A stretch of DNA of 26,872 nucleotides from a virus, in the IMG/VR virus record IMGVR_UViG_3300034272_000362, positions 1 to 26,872 of that record; one strand, written 5' to 3'. Every line of letters begins with the position of its first letter. The first letter of the stretch is position 1. This document shows, one piece after another, positions 8,601 through 15,318 of the stretch. Made by a program: the position numbers and the translations under genes. The notes under the pieces are model-generated. The model was not told the DNA's origin and did no database searches. It saw only the letters and a program-made list of their open reading frames with translations.

Positions 8601-10754
8601 ATCCGTTAAGAATTGAGCAATGTAACCATTGGAAGAAATTGTAAAATCTGTACCTGCACCTAATATAGGCACTTTGTTCATTTCGTAGTACGTATTACCG
8701 CCAAATGTTCCCTGATTAACAGAACCATTTAGATAGTAAGATACCGAAGAACCACCTCCTCCTCCGCCTGTTGGGAAGTCAGCTAACTGTCCATCACCTC
8801 TAATATACTGCGATGCTAAACCTGCACCTGTTACTGCAATCGTTCCTGAACTTGTTATTGGACTACTTGCCACGCTAAAAGCAGCAGGCATTGATAAGCC
8901 TACTGAAGTAACTGTACCTACACCTACACCACCCACCAAAGCTAATGTACCTGTTGCAGATGGTAAAGTATATGTATATGTTCCGTTTGTAATTGTAGAG
9001 CCTAATGTTAGCTGACCTGTAAAGTTAGCAGTAGTTCCTGTTAAACCTGCTGCTGCATTTAAACTAAAATAAGATGTATTAACTTGAGTCGCTGCATCAA
9101 TCGCAAACATATTACCTCTGCCTGTGCTATGAAATAATATCTTCTCACCACTGCCTCCACCACCTGCTACACCTGTTCCTATAACTAAGGTTTGTACACC
9201 CTCTGTAAATGCTCCAAGCGTAGAATTTCCGCCTGTATAAATCTGCATATTGATGGTTGCCCCATCAGCCATAAATAGTCCTCGTCTTTGTGTAGGACTT
9301 GAGTTTATGGAAGTCCAAAACAAATCCCCTGCGGTACTACCCAAACTTGGACTTGCACTAAAAGTCTTAGCACCTGTCATTGTTTGAGTCCCTGCATCAA
9401 GTATCATTGTCCCACCAAAATTCGGAATAGTAAGAGTGTAATTTGAAGTTGCAGAACTTGATATATCATGATATTGTGTTGCAGGAACGGCATTATAAAC
9501 TCGTAATTTATCTAAAACAACACGACCATTTGAGCCATCTATTGCAGTTGTCGAACCTGTACCAAAGGTAACAGTCCCACCAAAAAATTTATTTCCTGCA
9601 AAACTTTGCGTTCCTGTAGTTACAACACCACCAAAAAATGCATCAGCAGGTTGTAAGTTTAAAACTGTTCCTGTAATAGTTGCAGCATTAGCGTTTGGAG
9701 TTGACCCAATAGCTGATAGTGATAAAACACCGCCATCTGCGTAATTAGGAATATTTAGCGTAGAACCTAATAAAGTAGCCGGACCCGATGTACCTGTTGT
9801 AGTTAAGGTAATAGCATCTTGCTTACCGTTTATTTGATTTTGTGCTTTGCCAAATGCTTGTAATATTGTATCGGTTGCTGTTATTGCTGCACCTGTAACT
9901 GAGAGACCTGTTAATATTTTACCTATTACAGCAGTGTTTGAAAGTGTAATAGCAACAGAGCCGGGTCCTGTAGCAGTAGCTTCACCCGTAAGAGCAGTAA
10001 TATAATTTCCTGCATTCTGTTTACCATCAAAGTTTATCCAATCCGTAGAAGATAAATAACCATTTTGAGTTGAATTTGCTACTTGAATAGAAAAAACACC
10101 GGTTATTGAATTAAAAAATAAAGGAGAAATTGCTGAGTAAGAAGGTAAATCAACCCATTGAACTCCTGTTACGGTACTACTTAATACCTTACCTAAGGTA
10201 CCAACTGATGCGGTTCCATCGGTTAATGTTCCGTCAATCGTTATATCAGTAGAAAAAGTTGCTGTATCTGAGCTAACATCTAATGCACTAAGGTTTGATG
10301 TTAGAATAATATCAACCGTTGATGTGTTTCCTTCAGTTAAAACTTGTTGTAAATTGGGAGTAAAAATAGGAGGAAGGCTGTACCATTCAACGCCTGCACC
10401 TGTACTTATAAGAACTTGACCGGCAGTACCAACAAAATCGTTCGAGTCAAATAAAGAACCTACTATATGAACTTCATCATTTAAATAAGTTATAAATAAA
10501 TTTGAGGTATTTGTTACGTCAAGATTAGTAGTAGTAATTGTACCAAATAGATTAATATCTTGTGTAGCTGTATTGCCAAAATTTAAAACCCCTTGCAAGT
10601 TATTTGCAGGAATGAAAGGAATAAATAGATTCAATAATTCTTGTAACGTAAAGTTGTACGTTACATCTTCTATTTCGCCACCAACGCTTGTACCAATTAG
10701 CTTATCGGCTAATTTAGGTACAGGTACAACTTCGTATGTACTAATCCTTGACAT
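5673..10754 (-). CDS. Tail fibre with S74 intramolecular chaperone domain
   Basis: 1693 aa, the receptor-binding fibre or spike. The N-terminal 50 residues (STYEVVPVPKLADKLIGTSVGG..YNFTLQELLNLF) look like a virion-attachment region and recur in the small protein just upstream. The shaft is Ser/Thr/Gly-rich with many degenerate beta repeats: blocks with LTTTGTSG and LNIP, SSADWTTFNSKQ-type blocks, ALTGTSATFS blocks, and RITSGGNVLIG blocks. The C-terminus is a peptidase S74 chaperone that trimerises the fibre and cleaves itself off: SDAKRKRNF from residue 1604, so S1604 with K1609 fits the Ser/Lys dyad, then LSAILGLQPKLYNM, GLVAQEV and a final helical coil. Matching DNA repeats (e.g. 6431, 6602) could allow recombination between fibre variants. 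Confidence 0.9.
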   Translation of the reverse strand: MSRISTYEVVPVPKLADKLIGTSVGGEIEDVTYNFTLQELLNLFIPFIPANNLQGVLNFGNTATQDINLFGTITTTNLDVTNTSNLFITYLNDEVHIVGSLFDSNDFVGTAGQVLISTGAGVEWYSLPPIFTPNLQQVLTEGNTSTVDIILTSNLSALDVSSDTATFSTDITIDGTLTDGTASVGTLGKVLSSTVTGVQWVDLPSYSAISPLFFNSITGVFSIQVANSTQNGYLSSTDWINFDGKQNAGNYITALTGEATATGPGSVAITLSNTAVIGKILTGLSVTGAAITATDTILQAFGKAQNQINGKQDAITLTTTGTSGPATLLGSTLNIPNYADGGVLSLSAIGSTPNANAATITGTVLNLQPADAFFGGVVTTGTQSFAGNKFFGGTVTFGTGSTTAIDGSNGRVVLDKLRVYNAVPATQYHDISSSATSNYTLTIPNFGGTMILDAGTQTMTGAKTFSASPSLGSTAGDLFWTSINSSPTQRRGLFMADGATINMQIYTGGNSTLGAFTEGVQTLVIGTGVAGGGGSGEKILFHSTGRGNMFAIDAATQVNTSYFSLNAAAGLTGTTANFTGQLTLGSTITNGTYTYTLPSATGTLALVGGVGVGTVTSVGLSMPAAFSVASSPITSSGTIAVTGAGLASQYIRGDGQLADFPTGGGGGGSSVSYYLNGSVNQGTFGGNTYYEMNKVPILGAGTDFTISSNGYIAQFLTDANDPNSLLIPAGNWNFETYFSASSGGGSPSFYVELYKFDGTTFTLIASNSATPELISFGTSIQPYFSALAVPETVLLATDRLAVRIFVNNSSRTITLHTEGAHLCQVITTFTTGLQALNGLTKQTQYLAVGTSGTDFAISSSVDTHTFNLPTASATNRGALSSANWSTFNNKQNAITLTTTGSSGSSTFIADVLNVPTYTLSGLGGVPTSRTITINGTSQDLSADRTYNVGTVTSVAALTLGTSGTDLSSTVANSTTTPVITLNVPTASATNRGVLSSADWTTFNSKQDTITLTTTGTSGAATFIGNTLNIPQYQSVLTNPVTGTGTTNFLPKFTAASAIGDSAITDDGTTVTLVSRALSGTSATFSSSVTVGGSGSTIGNYLKVLGSTANNANYPNIQLVGGTEVNNYPFISLGNGGVNLTIGAGYHTVNYPQRAQIAMDAVNYGISLQTSPSGSPIDRLIVTSGGNVLIGTTTDAGYKLDVNGTGRFSGALTGTSATFSGLNDFINNTAASTTTKFIRIGNTSGDMAIGVEGSTPTQISVADGGISYSTVLKTVGTTSLILGTLSKAALTINTSQQVTLAQALTGTSATFSSGIISTAPSSAIGLELRARSADDFSQMNFTNNAGSNINGSIGVEKVGTNGGLMYFYTKPDGGTIAERMRITSGGDLQLASGVATFNRSGKKIELNANVSNLNVDAEIEITSGMNLFFKLGGSERMRITSGGNVLIGSSTDGGQKFQVAGNMINNVGNNVLVHRVTGATTGYIYGYWTNTSGSLLYGVEGSTAAQLQTGSSPWDAVITTAQANGLSIGVNQVQFMRITSGRQAYISGTGNALNITSDNNTLSLGLGYQGTYSGYLGGFGSALYGYSTNGGYVLLNSSSVWVAASDAKRKRNFETYSNGLSAILGLQPKLYNMDFQKDGDEKQVGLVAQEVKDFIPKAYEDNNNFIGLNYNAIIVTMVNAIKELKAEIDILKNN

Positions 10755-10766
10755 TAGATATGAATT

Positions 10767-11033
10767 TTAATGAACTACTTTTAAGAAATCACCTGTTCTA
10801 TAAATTTGACCTACAGCTAAACCGGCTAATAACGCTGCAGCATTATCTGCATAAACAGGAATATCTGAAATTACAATAGAATCAGCATTAAAATTTGCTT
10901 CAAACAAACTCAATAAATCTTCAAGCGTAAAGTTATATGTTTTATTAAGCGGTGTTCCACCAACACTTGTACCAACAAGTTTGTCATTTAATTTTGGTAA
11001 AGCAACAATAGCATATGAATTAATCTTTCCCAT
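10767..11033 (-). CDS. Short paralogue of the fibre N-terminus
   Basis: 88 aa from ATG at 11033; a longer reading upstream exists, but this start aligns with the fibre start. It begins MGKINSYAIVALPKLNDKLVGTSVGG..KTYNFTLEDLLSLF, clearly paralogous to fibre residues 1-50. It then diverges into Ala-rich sequence and a YRTGDFLKVVH end. It lacks the repeat shaft and S74 domain. It ends 12 bp before the fibre start. It may share the fibre's docking site (an adaptor, or a second short fibre), or be the remnant of a fibre replaced by recombination. Confidence 0.75.
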   Translation of the reverse strand: MGKINSYAIVALPKLNDKLVGTSVGGTPLNKTYNFTLEDLLSLFEANFNADSIVISDIPVYADNAAALLAGLAVGQIYRTGDFLKVVH

Positions 11034-11259
11034 TTTGTGTTTGTTTAACTTCTCCTGTCTGCATATTGATAACAGCATTTTCGCCATACTTAGCAATCAG
11101 AACTTTTTCATTATTTTTAAAAGCCTCCATTATTACATCAGCTTGTTTAATTAGATTTTGTTTTTGCAACTCAATATCTCCAAGACTAATCTTAATTTTT
11201 GTAAATTCTTGCGTTCCTGATTTAATAAATTCTAATTCTTCTGTTGTTAAATTTGCCAT
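11020..11259 (-). CDS. Helical protein upstream of the fibre genes, unknown function
   Basis: 79 aa using ATG at 11259, which is preceded by AAATTAAATCAAAATCAA, the leader pattern seen before many genes here. An upstream in-frame ATG at 11283 is unlikely because it would fall on the candidate -7 element. The protein is helical and charged (MANLTTEELEFIKSGTQEFTKIKISLGDIELQKQNLIKQADVIMEAFKNN), with no membrane segment. It overlaps the next gene by 14 bp. It could be a chaperone or structural connector for the fibre. Confidence 0.65.
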   Translation of the reverse strand: MANLTTEELEFIKSGTQEFTKIKISLGDIELQKQNLIKQADVIMEAFKNNEKVLIAKYGENAVINMQTGEVKQTQNGKD

Positions 11260-11280
11260 TTGATTTTGATTTAATTTATA

Positions 11281-11288
11281 CAAATATA
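11281..11288 (-). promoter_or_regulatory. Candidate -7 element TATATTTG
   Basis: On the minus strand the site reads TATATTTG, a full match to the Bacteroidetes -7 consensus TAnnTTTG. It lies about 20 bp upstream of the ATG at 11259. No convincing -33 TTTG was found at the usual distance, so this is moderate evidence. It would start a fibre/terminase transcript separate from the lysis genes. Confidence 0.4.
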
Positions 11289-11302
11289 GTAAATAAAAAT
11301 TA

Positions 11303-11758
11303 TCATTTTAGAGCCAACCTTCTTAGCACAAACCATGTAAATGGTATCAATAAGAGCCATAACAATACCCAATAGTTTGCTTTCTTCTCAACTTTTTTGT
11401 CAAACACTTTTGATTTTAAATGCTTCTTTACCGAAACTTTATTCTCAGACGAAAGAGATACAGTAATCTTGGACGTATCCAATACTTGTCTACGTGTTTT
11501 TTTAAGTCTAACTATAGCGTTATAGTACTTTTTATCGCCTATTATTATTGGCTGAGTTGAATCAATTGGTACTATCTCAACCTCATCAACATCCTCTTTA
11601 ACAGAAATAGCGTTCTGCTGTACAGAAACGCTATCTTTCTTTTCGACAACTGTGCTATCAATGTGTGTTTCAATTTGTGTTTTGTTTATTGCTACTTTCT
11701 TAGATGCACAAGAGAATAGTGAGAAACTAAGTAATAGCAGTATAAGATGTTTTGCCAT
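11303..11758 (-). CDS. Unimolecular spanin-like lipoprotein
   Basis: 151 aa. The N-terminus is a lipoprotein signal (MAKHLILLLLSFSLFSC, lipobox Cys17). The middle is charged and beta/coil-rich (about 20-125). The C-terminus has a hydrophobic segment (YWVLLWLLLIPFTWFVL, about 129-145) followed by basic RRLALK. A lipid anchor for the outer membrane plus a C-terminal inner-membrane helix is the layout of u-spanins such as T1 gp11, which fuse the two membranes in the last step of lysis. It overlaps the M15 endolysin-like gene by 32 bp, which supports a lysis role. No sequence family was identified. Confidence 0.65.
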   Translation of the reverse strand: MAKHLILLLLSFSLFSCASKKVAINKTQIETHIDSTVVEKKDSVSVQQNAISVKEDVDEVEIVPIDSTQPIIIGDKKYYNAIVRLKKTRRQVLDTSKITVSLSSENKVSVKKHLKSKVFDKKVEKKANYWVLLWLLLIPFTWFVLRRLALK

Positions 11759-12191
11759 TTGATTTGATTGCTTTTAATTTTTGATTTCTATTTTTTCCTT
11801 CATTGTAAGAAACGTGAACCCAATCCGGATTAGTATCATCTCCAAACTCCCAAATTAATTGGTCAAATTTTAAGTTGTCCTTAATGTAGTCATAGACCAT
11901 CTTATTGGTAACTCCATTGGTGCTGCCATCCATATCAATGTCAATGGCTTGACCTTTGCAATGCTGACTGCTTGCACTTCCCCCAATCTTTGCATTTAAC
12001 TCTTTGCTTCTGTACCCGGATGATATATGAATTGGAACGCCAAAATGTTCTCTGATAGGCTCAAATACTTTTTCAGCCAATATCATAAAGTTTGCAATAT
12101 GCTCACCGGTTGGCATATTTGAAATTTGATTACGTTTTGCAGATTCGCTGCGTGTAACTTCGCTTAAATCTAAATGTTTAGATAGTTTCAT
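11727..12191 (-). CDS. M15 peptidase endolysin (D-Ala carboxypeptidase-like)
   Basis: 154 aa, cutting peptide cross-links or stems of peptidoglycan. Zinc ligands of the M15_3 type are visible: SGYRS (58-62), SSQHCKGQAIDIDM with H77 and D84, and DWVHVSY with H126. The acidic residue E115 (WEFG) may contribute to catalysis. No signal peptide is present, so release probably needs the neighbouring holin-like protein. The 3' end overlaps the u-spanin-like gene and the 5' end overlaps the holin-like gene, giving a compact lysis cassette. Confidence 0.88.
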   Translation of the reverse strand: MKLSKHLDLSEVTRSESAKRNQISNMPTGEHIANFMILAEKVFEPIREHFGVPIHISSGYRSKELNAKIGGSASSQHCKGQAIDIDMDGSTNGVTNKMVYDYIKDNLKFDQLIWEFGDDTNPDWVHVSYNEGKNRNQKLKAIKSNGKTSYTAIT

Positions 12192-12402
12192 TTTTCTTCT
12201 TAAATATTTTTTCAGCAGAGGTTAAACCTAAACAACCAAAAGCCAATAAAGCTACTGACTCAACCAATATAGTTGAAGGTGCAGTATGTTCCTCACTAAA
12301 GGAGTTATGGTACATAGTAACGCATAACGCAATAACACAAAGCAATCCGCATAAACGCTTCATGCTTAGACTTCCACTTTCATCACAAAAAAACTGTTTC
12401 AT
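12178..12402 (-). CDS. Holin-like small membrane protein
   Basis: 74 aa with two hydrophobic stretches (about 17-30, LCGLLCVIALCVTM; and 45-62, LVESVALLAFGCLGLTSA), a short polar loop and a basic tail KIFKKKN. This is the class II holin layout: N- and C-termini inside, small and cationic at the end. It overlaps the M15 peptidase by 14 bp and the upstream lipoprotein gene by 4 bp. Holins permeabilise the inner membrane to release endolysin. The call rests on topology and context. Confidence 0.6.
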   Translation of the reverse strand: MKQFFCDESGSLSMKRLCGLLCVIALCVTMYHNSFSEEHTAPSTILVESVALLAFGCLGLTSAEKIFKKKNETI

Positions 12403-12737
12403 TGTACTGTGTCTTTTTTACTTTTACCCCAAAAGTTTTTCTTTTCTGTAACAAAAACAGTATCCCTAATAGTATCAATTTGAATTTGTACTCTTGGATT
12501 TGCTTTTATTTCAGCTACCTCACTAAACAATTGTTTAATCTGTTTTTTATCCTCAATAATACTTTCAACAGTTTTGTTAATTATTTTAGCTTCTTTCTTT
12601 GTAGCCTCAACAATACTACTATCCATTTTTAATTGACTTTTAGCAACTTTTAATAGTAAAGTATCGTATTTGTTTACCTGCTCGGGTTCAGTTGTTGTAC
12701 ACGAACTTATGAAAAGTATGAATACTAAATATCTCAT
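12399..12737 (-). CDS. Lipoprotein with coiled coil, possible outer-membrane spanin
   Basis: 112 aa. The signal MRYLVFILFISSC has a lipobox with Cys13 followed by TTTEPE. A long charged helix (about 25-80) precedes a segment rich in VFVTEKKNFWGKSKKD. Start and stop overlap both neighbours by 4 bp. Together with the adjacent TM/coiled-coil protein it could be an o-spanin/i-spanin pair, which would make two spanin solutions in one lysis cluster. A superinfection-exclusion lipoprotein is an alternative. Confidence 0.5.
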   Translation of the reverse strand: MRYLVFILFISSCTTTEPEQVNKYDTLLLKVAKSQLKMDSSIVEATKKEAKIINKTVESIIEDKKQIKQLFSEVAEIKANPRVQIQIDTIRDTVFVTEKKNFWGKSKKDTVQ

Positions 12738-13027
12738 TTGATTTTCTGAATTTTACCTAATGATTCCAACGTGCTTAACTTTGCAGATGCTCCACTCATT
12801 GCACCCTCGCACTTAATTAATGACTGACTCATAGCATCCATTTTAGCTTCGAGCTTTTCGATTTTTGCTCCTTGATTATCAATTTGCTCATGAAACGTGC
12901 TTCTAATATCAATGTATAAAGCACTAATGCCAATGATTACTAAGAACATTGTAGCTACAATTGGATTTTTTGAAAATGTTTTAAAATCCATTATGCTTGT
13001 GACCGGGTTTAAATTTTTAACTGCCAT
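12734..13027 (-). CDS. Membrane-anchored coiled-coil protein, possible inner-membrane spanin
   Basis: 97 aa. One hydrophobic helix (about 24-42, VATMFLVIIGISALYIDI) is followed by a long amphipathic coiled coil (EQIDNQGAKIEKLEAKMDAMS..). An N-terminal anchor plus periplasmic coiled coil matches i-spanins such as lambda Rz, although the cytoplasmic N-terminus is longer than usual. Its stop overlaps the start of the lipoprotein gene (ATGA). A holin-associated protein cannot be excluded. Confidence 0.5.
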   Translation of the reverse strand: MAVKNLNPVTSIMDFKTFSKNPIVATMFLVIIGISALYIDIRSTFHEQIDNQGAKIEKLEAKMDAMSQSLIKCEGAMSGASAKLSTLESLGKIQKIK

Positions 13028-13038
13028 AATATTATTAT

Positions 13039-13170
13039 TTAACGTCCTTGACCTCTATATTTTTTTTTATAAAGTTTGCTTGTTTTAATGCTGCTTGTTT
13101 TGCTTTTTGCAGCTACGCCTTTTTTGTCGGATTTTTTAACGTATAAACTTACGTTTATTGACTTTGCCAT
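13039..13170 (-). CDS. 43-aa basic protein
   Basis: A short frame of 43 residues, MAKSINVSLYVKKSDKK.. to YKKKYRGQGR, rich in Lys and Arg. The ATG overlaps the stop of the upstream gene (TAATG), and the frame fills an otherwise empty gap, which supports a real gene. The ending SKLYKKKYRGQGR looks conserved among Bacteroidetes phages from memory only. It could bind nucleic acid. Confidence 0.6.
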   Translation of the reverse strand: MAKSINVSLYVKKSDKKGVAAKSKTSSIKTSKLYKKKYRGQGR

Positions 13171-13460
13171 TATTTATTGAGAATAAATTCAGTGATAACT
13201 TTTAATGCACCCAATCCAACTAATGTAACCAAAGCATAGAAGTAAGCCTTGTACTTTTTTAACTCAGCTTTTAACTCATAGACCTCCTTCTTAACTTCTT
13301 TGAAGTTACCTATCAGTCCACTTGAATCTTTGTCAATTGGATTGCCGGCTAATAAAGTGTACACGTCTTTCAACATGGCTTTCATTTCAGATACTTCCTT
13401 CTTGATAGACTCTAATTCGTCTGCCATAATATCAAGCCTACTATTATCTTGTTGGTTCAT
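13170..13460 (-). CDS. XhlA-like coiled-coil membrane protein (holin accessory candidate)
   Basis: 96 aa from ATG at 13460; a TTG four codons upstream is less likely. The N-terminus is a coiled coil (ADELESIKKEVSEMKAMLKDVYTLL) and a second one runs to the membrane (KEVKKEVYELKAELKKYK). A single C-terminal hydrophobic helix (AYFYALVTLVGLGALKVITEFIL) follows. This topology matches hemolysin XhlA-type proteins that assist holins. It is separated from the M15 gene by several small membrane genes, so lysis is a reasonable but unproven role. Confidence 0.5.
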   Translation of the reverse strand: MNQQDNSRLDIMADELESIKKEVSEMKAMLKDVYTLLAGNPIDKDSSGLIGNFKEVKKEVYELKAELKKYKAYFYALVTLVGLGALKVITEFILNK

Positions 13461-13465
13461 AAGAA

Positions 13466-13957
13466 TTACCAAAGAGCATTAATGAGTGTTGCTGTTGTAC
13501 CGCTACCTATTGAATGAACCTTAATTACCTGAACCGGTAACACTGTTCCTACAGGAACCGCTGTAAATGTAATTATATCTTGACCGATTGTAGTAACTCT
13601 TACATTACCTGCTCCACCAACATATAAGAAACACCCTTGATTACCAATAGTTGTTTGAGAAGACGCTTGATATACAACAAAATCTTTTGCTGTTGCAGTA
13701 AAAATGTCTGCATTTAAAAGCAATGTAGTTGCATTAACTACTGCAAGTACAGTAGCAGCAGTTCCATCTGTTGTATTATACACAATGTCACCTGTAGCAA
13801 CTCTGCTTGTTAAGAAGTTTGAGGTAGATGACACCAATGATGCAACAACAACTGAGGTGTTTGCTCCACTTGTAGCCGGTGCAGGAAAAGGCACGTTAGC
13901 GTTGTCTGTAGGAATGACACGGAGTGCTCTTGAAAATGTTGTTTTAAATACTGACAT
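13466..13957 (-). CDS. Beta-rich virion protein (capsid decoration or auxiliary)
   Basis: 163 aa, Ala/Val/Thr-rich with very few charges. It contains GDIVYNTTDGTAATVLAVVNATTLLLNADIF (57-87), and later GCFLYVGGAGNVRVTTIGQDIITFTAVPVGTVLPVQVIKV. This reads as repeated beta strands and matches, by recognition, small capsid-associated proteins in Bacteroidetes phages that end in an ALW-type C-terminus. It lies among small late genes and is well translated in context. A head-fibre or tail-sheath-associated role is equally possible. Confidence 0.6.
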   Translation of the reverse strand: MSVFKTTFSRALRVIPTDNANVPFPAPATSGANTSVVVASLVSSTSNFLTSRVATGDIVYNTTDGTAATVLAVVNATTLLLNADIFTATAKDFVVYQASSQTTIGNQGCFLYVGGAGNVRVTTIGQDIITFTAVPVGTVLPVQVIKVHSIGSGTTATLINALW

Positions 13958-13961
13958 ATTT

Positions 13962-14123
13962 TTATTTTTTATCTTGATAAGGGAATACTCTATTTAATGC
14001 GTCTCTACGTGCTTTACAGCCACAATCCTTTCCTGCAGCTTTAGCCACAGTCTCAACAACCTTCTTAATTCCGGTAGCTGTTGTAATTTTCTCAATGGTA
14101 TCGCCAAGACCTTTACTTTGCAT
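13962..14123 (-). CDS. 53-aa cysteine-containing phage protein
   Basis: Short frame, MQSKGLGDTIEKITTATGIK.. with a DCGCKARRDALNRVFPY C-terminal block. The CxC pair in a basic context (KDCGCKARR) is notable. The GLGDTIEKIT..ATGIK opening is familiar from Bacteroidetes phages. It lies in a tight run of small late genes with an AT-rich leader (AAATTTAATCAA) before ATG. Function unknown. Confidence 0.65.
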   Translation of the reverse strand: MQSKGLGDTIEKITTATGIKKVVETVAKAAGKDCGCKARRDALNRVFPYQDKK

Positions 14124-14134
14124 TTGATTAAATT

Positions 14135-14473
14135 TTAAATGTTTGAAACTCTTCTGCCCATACCAACTCTTGACTTCTCAGCTTTCTTTGCAGCCAACCT
14201 TGATGGACTTATCTCTGATTTTGTTTTAGGTGTCTTTGAAGACACCCTATTTGTAGGTCGGCAGTACTCATTTCTACCACCGGCACCACACGCTTTACCA
14301 CTCTTGGTATCCTGCCACTTCTCTTTCTCCCACCTCTTCAAGTTGCTGCCTGCCTCAGTCTTCCTCACACTACCTGAACTCTTGCGACACTTAGCAATTG
14401 CTTGTGATGCACGAGCAGATGGGAACACATCATACGATGCTTTAACTTTTCGGTAGCAAGCGTCCTTTGGCAT
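14135..14473 (-). CDS. DUF5872-like basic phage protein
   Basis: 112 aa from ATG at 14473; an upstream TTG reading is less likely. The N-terminus, DACYRKVKASYDVFPSARASQAIAKCRK, is the recognisable core of DUF5872-type proteins found in many phages. It is followed by KRWEKEKWQDTKSGKACGAGGRNEYCRP with several cysteines, then a basic tail. It is positively charged and probably virion- or nucleic-acid-associated. One copy of the dispersed palindrome GTGTCTNNNNAGACAC lies inside this gene (14230-14245), read as codons for RVSSKTP. Confidence 0.7.
   Translation of the reverse strand: MPKDACYRKVKASYDVFPSARASQAIAKCRKSSGSVRKTEAGSNLKRWEKEKWQDTKSGKACGAGGRNEYCRPTNRVSSKTPKTKSEISPSRLAAKKAEKSRVGMGRRVSNI
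14230..14245. repeat. Palindrome GTGTCT-TTGA-AGACAC inside a late gene
   Basis: A 16-bp inverted repeat with 6-bp arms, identical in the arms to the copies that head plus-strand modules. It lies within the DUF5872-like CDS. Because the arms are perfect, it exists on both strands and could be a protein-binding site or an RNA hairpin. Confidence 0.85.
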
Positions 14474-14474
14474 T

Positions 14475-14660
14475 TTACTTTTTCTTCTTTGCAATAACTC
14501 CCTTAGCCATTAACACATCCTTCTTGGTTACTTTTCCGTCACCACTAACATCGGGAAATGATTTCTTTGCTTTGCCTGTATTGCCCTTAAGGAACTTCAT
14601 AGGACCATCTAATGATTTCTTAGACTCGTACTTGGCTGCTTTTTCAATCACCTTTTTCAT
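14475..14660 (-). CDS. 61-aa Lys-rich protein with EF-hand/dockerin-like loop
   Basis: MKKVIEKAAKYESKK.., then PDVSGDGKVTKKDVLMAKGVI and a KKKK tail. D-x-S-G-D-G-K-V-T-x-x-D is the calcium-loop pattern of EF hands and dockerin repeats, followed by a helix. One loop only, so any calcium binding may depend on dimerisation or on a partner. It is directly abutted by its neighbours. Function unknown; a structural or folding role is a guess. Confidence 0.65.
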   Translation of the reverse strand: MKKVIEKAAKYESKKSLDGPMKFLKGNTGKAKKSFPDVSGDGKVTKKDVLMAKGVIAKKKK

Positions 14661-14661
14661 A

Positions 14662-14841
14662 TTACATTTTTTTGGCTTTGATTAAACGGTTTTCTGTTTT
14701 AGCTGCTCTTCCAAGAAGTCTGTCAGCCTTTCTATCTCTACCTTCATCTATAGCCTTATATCCTTTTCTTACAAGTCTATTTTCTTTTCTTTCTAACCTA
14801 TCTATGTTAGGGGTTGGTGCTAATGGATAATCTCTGTTCAT
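14662..14841 (-). CDS. 59-aa Arg/Lys-rich helical protein
   Basis: A 59-residue frame starting MNRDYPLAPTPNIDRLERKENRLVRKG and ending LIKAKKM. It is strongly basic with a helical repeat-like ID.L.RKENR / DR..RKADRLLGRA pattern. It fills the gap between two neighbours exactly (1-4 bp spacing), which supports it as a gene. Function unknown; DNA condensation or capsid interior are possibilities. Confidence 0.6.
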   Translation of the reverse strand: MNRDYPLAPTPNIDRLERKENRLVRKGYKAIDEGRDRKADRLLGRAAKTENRLIKAKKM

Positions 14842-14845
14842 AACT

Positions 14846-15136
14846 TTAATATTTGCCTCTACGACCTTTTGGATTACTTGTTGTGGCTCCGCCCGGTCCT
14901 GCCCATAAATTTTTACACGCCCAATACCTTGGAGTTAATTTGTCAGTAGCTGTGTCGCAACTATGTCTTGCCTTGAAACTCTTACGTGCCGCAGGACTGT
15001 AATTGTTCCCGTAACCCTTTGCTCCAAAGTGGAGGAGTTTCTCCTCCCCTGCGGAACAGGCTTTTACCATCCTCTTTTTCCCGGCTCTATCCGATGGAAC
15101 AGGACGATTGCATTTCATATTTGCTTTATCAGCCAT
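14846..15136 (-). CDS. 96-aa basic phage protein
   Basis: Starts MADKANMKCNRPVPSDRAGKKRMVKAC and contains GEEKLLHFGAKGYGNNYSPAARKSFKARHSCDTATDKLTPRYWACKNLWAG. It is basic and Cys-containing, with C9, C27, a HSCD cysteine and a WAC cysteine, so a zinc or disulfide site is possible. Similar proteins are common among Bacteroidetes and marine phages but have no firm function. It is encoded within the run of small late genes. Confidence 0.7.
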   Translation of the reverse strand: MADKANMKCNRPVPSDRAGKKRMVKACSAGEEKLLHFGAKGYGNNYSPAARKSFKARHSCDTATDKLTPRYWACKNLWAGPGGATTSNPKGRRGKY

Positions 15137-15141
15137 GCTAA

Positions 15142-15312
15142 TTAGTTTCTGAAGTCACGTCTTGCATGACCCGGGTACTGAACTATCTTTTTAGGCTCAG
15201 GCATAGCGTATGCATCTTTTTCAGCAACAGCTTTCTTAACCTCAGCTACAGTTTCTTCAGACAACTCTAAGTTGTCTTGAACAACCTCATCAATTAGTTT
15301 TGACTTTGCCAT
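15142..15312 (-). CDS. 56-aa acidic-to-basic small protein
   Basis: A frame of 56 residues, MAKSKLIDEVVQDNLELSEE.. to PGHARRDFRN. The N-terminal half is acidic and helical. The C-terminal half has MPEPKKIVQYPGHARRDF, a possible short binding motif. It is placed tightly between neighbours (5-6 bp). Function unknown. Confidence 0.55.
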   Translation of the reverse strand: MAKSKLIDEVVQDNLELSEETVAEVKKAVAEKDAYAMPEPKKIVQYPGHARRDFRN

Positions 15313-15318
15313 CTTGAT

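Noticed and set aside
5891-10770. Many plus-strand frames opposite the fibre gene
   Set aside because: They are antisense shadows of the repetitive Thr/Ser/Gly-rich fibre, with Val/Pro/Leu-rich repeats and no start signals.
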